This document shows, one piece after another, positions 59,944 through 64,000 of a DNA stretch of 64,000 nucleotides. Source of the DNA: JAAYVZ01 sp035384965 (GTDB lineage Bacteria > Acidobacteriota > Thermoanaerobaculia > Thermoanaerobaculales > Thermoanaerobaculaceae); NCBI GenBank assembly GCA_035384965.1, contig DAOOJE010000002.1:176134-240133 (forward strand). Reading direction: 5' to 3'. Numbering within the stretch: the first letter of the stretch is position 1; the number at the start of each line of letters is the position of its first letter. Made by a program: the position numbers and the translations under genes. The notes beneath the pieces are model-generated. The model searched no databases. It saw only the letters and a list, made by a program, of their open reading frames with translations, and had not been told where the DNA came from.

Positions 59944-62136
59944 TCACCCTCCGTGGGCGCGCACGACCTCCACGAGTTCGGGGAAGTCGATGCCGAGTTC
60001 CTGGAGCTTGGAAACCGGCGGAACGCCGTCGGGGGTCCAGCCGCGCCGCTTGTAGACTGCGTCCACCAGCTTCTGGTAGCGCTCCTCGCGGTAGCGGCGG
60101 GTGATGGCGATCTTTTCCTCCACCGACAGCCCCTCGGGGTTGACGCCGATTTCTTCGCGCAACTGCGTGTCGTAGCGCTCGGCGCGCGACTCGTACTCCT
60201 CGCGCGTCACCGGGCCGACCGAGCGGTAGGGCGGGATGTCGTGCTGCCGCAGCCCCTTGCCCATGCGGATGTTGAACACGCGCTGGAAGTTGTAGACCTT
60301 CTCGGACATCGTGATGATGTCTTCCTTGGAGATCTCGCGGCCGGTGATGCCGGAGAACAGCTCGCAGTAGTTGTAGACGTGGTCGGGGACCTTGGCCGGC
60401 TCGTCGGTCTGGGCGTTGTCGGCGGGCTCGATGTCGTTCCACGGCAGCTTGCACAGCCCATTCAGCCCGAACCAGGTGCGGAAGAGCGGGAAGTAGTACA
60501 GCGCCTCGGCCTTGTCCTCGAAGGTCGGGATCTGCTTGTTGACCATGTCCATGAAGATGAGCCACGCCTCGTCGTGCTGCGGTCCCTTGTTGGTGAGGGC
60601 GTAGCCGCCCTGCTGGGCGAGCGACTCCTTGGACATGTACTGGCTGTACTCGAGGCCCTTGAGTTCCATGCCGATGTCGTGCAGGAGCTGGGGATCGCCC
60701 CAGCCGCGCTCGGCGAAGATCTGCTTCATGCGGTGCACGCCCTGCCCGGCGATCGCGCCGAACCCCTCGCCGCGAGCCATCTGGTGCAGCAGCTCCATCT
60801 GCGCCTCGGCGTTGCCCCACGTCATTTCCAGGCCGCCGGTCCGCTCCTTGTTCAGGATGCCGCGCTGGTAGCACTCCATGATGAAGGCGGTGAGGGTGCC
60901 GAAGGTGATGGTGCAAATGCCGTAAGTGTCACAGTAGAAATTGGCCTCGAGCAGCCAGTCGGGGTCGAAGATGCCGCAGTTGGCGGCGCAGCCGGCGGCG
61001 GTCTCGTACTCCGGGCCGTCGACGGTGACGATGTGCCCCTTGTACGGTCCGGTCCGGACCACGTGCCCGTCGGCGCCCTTGGCGCAGGCGAGAGAGCAGC
61101 CGTACCAGCAGCCGTCGGGGATGCCCTGGGTGAAGCGGGCGTCCCAGATCCAGGAGGCGATCTTCTCGGTGTCGGGGTGCTTGCCGAACTGGAAGTTGTG
61201 GACCGGCAGCAGGTCGTAGGCGTCCATGATCTCGATGAGGTGGGCCGTGCCCTGCCGCCGCATGTGGCACTGCTGGTCGTCGTAGTCGTGGATTTCCTTG
61301 TGCAGCTTGACGCCGACCTTCGTGATGCGGGCCATGTCGGCGGGGTGGTTCATGTCGCCCCGCACCTGCGGGCCGCGGCACACCAGCGCCTTGATCTTCT
61401 TGTCGCGGAAAACGGTGCCGATCCCGCCGCGCCCTGCCTGCTTCAGGCGCGTCGCCTTGCGCCGCACGTCGTACCAGGAAAAGTTGAGGCAGCCGATGAG
61501 GCTGTGCTCGGCGGCGGAACCGGCCGACACGATCGAGACGTTGCGGCGGTCGGCCTCGCTCTCGGCGTACTCGGCGGTGAAGATCTCGGCCGCGACGTGG
61601 CTGTCGGAAGGCTCGAGCGGCGCGGTCTCGATGCGGATCGCGCCCTTTTGCCCGTCGATGACGATGATCACGTCCTCGGATGCCTTGCCCTGGATCTCGA
61701 GGGCGTCGAATCCGGAGAACTTCATGAGGGGACCGAAGTAGCCGCCCACGTTGGAGTCGATCGGGATGCCGGTCTGGGGCGAGAGCGTGACGACCAGCGA
61801 CTTGCCGGAGCCGGGGTACTGGGTGTTGCCGGCCAGCGGCCCCGGCGAGATGACGATGTCGTTTTCCGGGTCGTTCCACTTCGTCGCCGGCGTCACGGCC
61901 TGCCACAGGTACCACAGGCCGAAGCCGCGCCCGCCGATGAAGATGTCTTTCATGCGCTGGGTCACCGGCTTCTCGGTCACGGTGAGGGTCGTCAGGTCGA
62001 TGTGGAGCGTGCGGTTGTTGTAGCCGAGCACCGGCAGCGACGGGGTGAACGGCACTTCCTTGAGGACGACGTGGGCCGCCTTGAGTCTGTCGACGTCGTG
62101 GGTGTACTCGGTGCGCTTGGTGTAGTCCTCGGCCAT
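59944..62136 (-). CDS. Aldehyde:ferredoxin oxidoreductase family tungstoenzyme
   Basis: A 730-residue cytoplasmic enzyme of the AOR family. The N-terminal domain has NRTLHIDLTTLTVTEKPV, FIGGRGFGLWYLW and ISPGPLAGNTQYPGSGKS, the usual pterin/tungsten-binding start. KQAGRGGIGTVFRDKKIKAL is the second pterin region. Cys residues for the [4Fe-4S] cluster occur in DGCWYGCSLACAKGADG. Their spacing is C-x3-C-x3-C rather than the C-x2-C-x3-C of Pyrococcus AOR. Another Cys-rich part is AAGCAANCGIFDPDW. Family members oxidise aldehydes to acids or reduce acids and aromatic thioesters using ferredoxin; the substrate is not evident. The ATG at 62136 follows GGAGGA. It lies 11 nt after the ferredoxin gene, in one operon. 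Confidence 0.9.
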   Translation of the reverse strand: MAEDYTKRTEYTHDVDRLKAAHVVLKEVPFTPSLPVLGYNNRTLHIDLTTLTVTEKPVTQRMKDIFIGGRGFGLWYLWQAVTPATKWNDPENDIVISPGPLAGNTQYPGSGKSLVVTLSPQTGIPIDSNVGGYFGPLMKFSGFDALEIQGKASEDVIIVIDGQKGAIRIETAPLEPSDSHVAAEIFTAEYAESEADRRNVSIVSAGSAAEHSLIGCLNFSWYDVRRKATRLKQAGRGGIGTVFRDKKIKALVCRGPQVRGDMNHPADMARITKVGVKLHKEIHDYDDQQCHMRRQGTAHLIEIMDAYDLLPVHNFQFGKHPDTEKIASWIWDARFTQGIPDGCWYGCSLACAKGADGHVVRTGPYKGHIVTVDGPEYETAAGCAANCGIFDPDWLLEANFYCDTYGICTITFGTLTAFIMECYQRGILNKERTGGLEMTWGNAEAQMELLHQMARGEGFGAIAGQGVHRMKQIFAERGWGDPQLLHDIGMELKGLEYSQYMSKESLAQQGGYALTNKGPQHDEAWLIFMDMVNKQIPTFEDKAEALYYFPLFRTWFGLNGLCKLPWNDIEPADNAQTDEPAKVPDHVYNYCELFSGITGREISKEDIITMSEKVYNFQRVFNIRMGKGLRQHDIPPYRSVGPVTREEYESRAERYDTQLREEIGVNPEGLSVEEKIAITRRYREERYQKLVDAVYKRRGWTPDGVPPVSKLQELGIDFPELVEVVRAHGG

Positions 62137-62147
62137 GGCGTCCTCCT

Positions 62148-62585
62148 TTACCTTCCGGCGGGGATGAGCGGTTCCGGCGCGGGCTTGTCGACGACCTGGA
62201 GCGCCCCGGTCGGGCAGGCCTTGACACAGGCGCCGCAGACGATGCACTTGACCGGCTCGTGCAGCCCCGCGACCGTGCGCATCGACAGCGTCGGGCAGAA
62301 GCCGGCGCACATGTAGCAGGCGACGCACGCCTTCTTGTCGAGCAGCACGACGCCTAGTTTGTTTTGCTTGAGCGCCTCGGTGGGGCATACCGCCACGCAC
62401 ACGCCGCACTGGTTGCAGACGTTGATGGCGAGCGTGTCGTGCTGTCCCGCGACGGGCAGCAGCCGGATCGCGGAGTACGCGACATCCTCGGTCCGGTACA
62501 GGGTCTTCGCGCACGCCACCTCGCATTCGCGCTGGCAGTGGCGCCCACCGTCACACTTCTCCAGGTCGACGTGCAGGTACCTCAT
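62148..62585 (-). CDS. Four-cluster ferredoxin partner of AOR
   Basis: A 145-residue iron-sulfur protein. It shows four Cys sets: CDGGRHCQRECEVAC near the N-terminus, CNQCGVCVAVCP, CVACYMCAGFCP and CIVCGACVKACP, enough for four [4Fe-4S] clusters. It is the likely electron carrier between the tungstoenzyme and a redox partner. The resemblance to ferredoxin-like proteins next to AOR genes in other bacteria (e.g. the E. coli ydhY/ydhV pair) supports this. The ATG at 62585 follows AGGGAGAGA. Confidence 0.9.
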   Translation of the reverse strand: MRYLHVDLEKCDGGRHCQRECEVACAKTLYRTEDVAYSAIRLLPVAGQHDTLAINVCNQCGVCVAVCPTEALKQNKLGVVLLDKKACVACYMCAGFCPTLSMRTVAGLHEPVKCIVCGACVKACPTGALQVVDKPAPEPLIPAGR

Positions 62586-62691
62586 CGCTCTCTCCCTGTC
62601 TCCCTGAGAGGCCCCGCCGAGGGCGGGAGCCGTCGTTCGCGGGAAGGTACCACTGCCCCCCGGCCCGGGCAAGAGCCTCGCGCCAGCAGTG

Positions 62692-62866
62692 TCAGCCGGC
62701 AACGCCGTCGGAGGCGCCCCGGCGCGCGGCCGAACCGCGTCCAGGGCCCTTCACGGCCTCGGCGACGTCATGGAACGCTTTGGCCAGCAGAGGGTTGAGT
62801 TTCAGGGCGCGAGCCAGTGAGGCGGCGGCCTCCTCTCGCTGGTTCCACGCCCGGTGTGGTGCAGGC
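62692..62866 (-). pseudogene. TPR motif remnant or tiny TPR protein
   Basis: The minus frame ends at 62692. It encodes EEAAASLARALKLNPLLAKA followed by FHDVAEAVKG, a good TPR helix pair, ending in a charged tail. No convincing start precedes it: continuing upstream gives Pro/Arg-rich sequence that runs through the promoter of the divergent cyclic-nucleotide-binding gene. It is probably the last piece of a lost TPR gene; a short real gene with an unusual start is possible. Confidence 0.35.
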
Positions 62867-62890
62867 GGCGCGACCGGGCGAGCCGGCCGG

Positions 62891-62920
62891 TTGGCGGCCT
62901 GCCGCCGGCTCGTGTACTCT
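62891..62920 (+). promoter_or_regulatory. Promoter of cyclic-nucleotide-binding gene, leaderless
   Basis: TTGGCG (62891-62896), 18-bp spacer, TACTCT (62915-62920), ending 6 nt before the ATG at 62927. There is no Shine-Dalgarno sequence. Confidence 0.45.
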
Positions 62921-62926
62921 GCCAGC

Positions 62927-63943
62927 ATGCAGGGCAGCCGCGAACCGACCACGCCGAAGAACGCTTCGACCCCGGCGCGGTCCGCCATGCTCGGGCTGCT
63001 GCGCGGCTTTTCGAGCCTCAAGCACCTGGCCAGCCACCACCTCGGGGCGATCGGGCTGTGTGGCCAGGAACTCAACTTGCGAGCGGGCGGCGAGGCGTTT
63101 CACGAAGGCGAAGGCGGGGATGACGTCTTCATCGTCCTCAGCGGCTCGGCGACGGCGATCCGCCAGACGCCGCTGGGCGACCTTCTGGGCGCGGCGTTCC
63201 TGCGCGGCGACATCGACGGCGAGGTCTCGTACCTGGACGGCCAGCCGCGGTGCTGGAGCCTGCGGGCCAACGAGCCCACGACGCTGCTGCGGCTGCCGGG
63301 CGAGCAGCTCCAGGAGCTGGTGAGAGGCGAGCCCGGGCTTGGGCTCGAGCTGCTGCGCACATTCTGGAGCTCGCTGGCAGCCAAGGTCCGCTCCGCCAAC
63401 CGGGTGATGAACGAGATCATGGCGCCGGGCCAGCACGCCTCACCCCCAAACCGCGGCGGCGCCGGCGTGGAGGTGGCTCTCCCCGAGTCCGCGAAGTGGT
63501 TCACGTTGCGGACGCTCGGGTTTTCCGGGGCCGAGCTGGGGTTGCTCGCGACCCAGCTGTCAGCGCATCGCTTCGAGGAAAACGCGTTCATCTTCGCGGA
63601 AGGGGAGCCGGGCGACACGCTGTACGTGATTCTCGACGGCCAGGTCCGGATCTCGCGCCGAATTCCGGGCCTTGGCGAGGAAGCGCTGGCGATTCTCGGG
63701 CGCGGCGGTGTCTTCGGGGAGATGGCCCTGGTCGACGAGAAGCCGCGCAGCGCCGACGCCATCGCCCATGGCGGCGAGTGCTCGCTGCTCGCCATCAACC
63801 GTGTCGACCTCGCCCGGGCGGCCGCCTCCGACCCCGCGTCGATGCTCGGTTTCTTCGCCCTCATGTGTCAGGTTCTCTGCCGCCGTCTGCGTGCCATGAC
63901 CGAGCAGCTGGTCGCCTGGCGGATCATGGCGGGGTTCGGGTAG
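62927..63943 (+). CDS. Protein with two cyclic-nucleotide-binding domains
   Basis: A 338-residue soluble protein. The first cNMP-binding fold, at about residues 35-150, is degenerate (DDVFIVLSGSATAI, but DGEVSYLDGQPRCW lacks the phosphate-binding Arg). The second, at about 195-310, is canonical: EGEPGDTLYVILDG, FGEMALVDEKPRSADA with the Glu and Arg that bind the cyclic nucleotide. There is no helix-turn-helix, so it is not a CRP-type activator; it may be a regulatory subunit or adaptor. The ATG at 62927 is chosen because of the promoter spacing; a longer reading runs through the promoter. The remaining 57 bases of the window show nothing. Confidence 0.85.
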   Translation: MQGSREPTTPKNASTPARSAMLGLLRGFSSLKHLASHHLGAIGLCGQELNLRAGGEAFHEGEGGDDVFIVLSGSATAIRQTPLGDLLGAAFLRGDIDGEVSYLDGQPRCWSLRANEPTTLLRLPGEQLQELVRGEPGLGLELLRTFWSSLAAKVRSANRVMNEIMAPGQHASPPNRGGAGVEVALPESAKWFTLRTLGFSGAELGLLATQLSAHRFEENAFIFAEGEPGDTLYVILDGQVRISRRIPGLGEEALAILGRGGVFGEMALVDEKPRSADAIAHGGECSLLAINRVDLARAAASDPASMLGFFALMCQVLCRRLRAMTEQLVAWRIMAGFG

Positions 63944-64000
63944 ATGGCAGGTTCCCGTCAAAGTCGCGGGGGTCTGGGGAGTGGGAGGGTTCGGGCATGT

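Overview
The window is one very GC-rich stretch (roughly 70% by eye) from a Gram-negative, non-model bacterium. Outer-membrane proteins, a lipoprotein, periplasmic Dsb and tricorn-type proteins, FHA/sigma54-type regulators, a Ser/Thr kinase with a PEGA tail, PKD/RCC1 exoproteins and an 'AHIDSGKT'-type EF-G fit an Acidobacteriota-like (Thermoanaerobaculia/Holophagae-like) or deltaproteobacterium-like genome. This placement is inference; there is no rRNA to test it. I see no rRNA, tRNA, CRISPR array, insertion sequence or prophage. The layout looks chromosomal.

Layout. 1-7104 (minus): a polytopic membrane protein cut by the window edge, a putative outer-membrane barrel, and a 1170-residue lipoprotein joining an esterase, a PKD domain and a glycoside-hydrolase-like domain. 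7256-10879 (plus): a DsbA-type oxidoreductase with a companion exported protein, then a glutamate-dehydrogenase homologue lacking the catalytic lysine. 11224-18726 (plus): a sensor kinase, then a coupled pair of PEP-synthase-type ATP-grasp proteins, the second carrying a C-terminal nucleotidyltransferase, then a small membrane protein. 18802-21617 (minus): EF-G overlapping a small P-loop ATPase. 21850-27920 (plus): a 1614-residue HD - helical repeat - NadD-like nucleotidyltransferase fusion, coupled by GTGA to a lactate/malate-dehydrogenase-like protein. 27983-32667: a PEGA-tailed Ser/Thr kinase coupled by ATGA to a TPR protein. 32710-34980 (minus): a FadL-type porin and a second TPR protein related to the first. 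35097-41285: a 2062-residue exported PKD/RCC1/FGE-like protein. 41305-50239: a metallophosphoesterase divergent from a cluster of S9 peptidase, degenerate patatin, tricorn-like protease and FAD oxidoreductase. 50295-52653: FHA protein, sigma54-type activator, RelA/SpoT-like HD hydrolase. 52714-55082 (minus): a signal peptidase I remnant, a methyltransferase and Dus. 55139-57991: a LuxR regulator divergent from an FHA-GAF-AAA protein that has lost sigma54-activator motifs. 58209-62585: a ThiS-like carrier, a glutaryl-CoA-dehydrogenase-like enzyme, and an AOR-family tungstoenzyme with its four-cluster ferredoxin. 62927-63943: a protein with two cyclic-nucleotide-binding domains.

Themes. Several proteins keep a fold but lose its catalytic or signature residues: the GDH, the patatin, the FGE domain, and two sigma54-activator homologues. 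Unusual multidomain fusions recur: ATP-grasp with nucleotidyltransferase, HD with NadD, and esterase with PKD and a glycosidase-like domain. Candidate promoters show two recurring patterns. One is a -10-like hexamer only 5-9 nt before the start codon, suggesting leaderless mRNAs. The other is an extended -10 of the form TGCTAYNAT. The best candidates for an undescribed system are the HD/NadD-like fusion with its dehydrogenase-like partner, and the ATP-grasp/nucleotidyltransferase pair.
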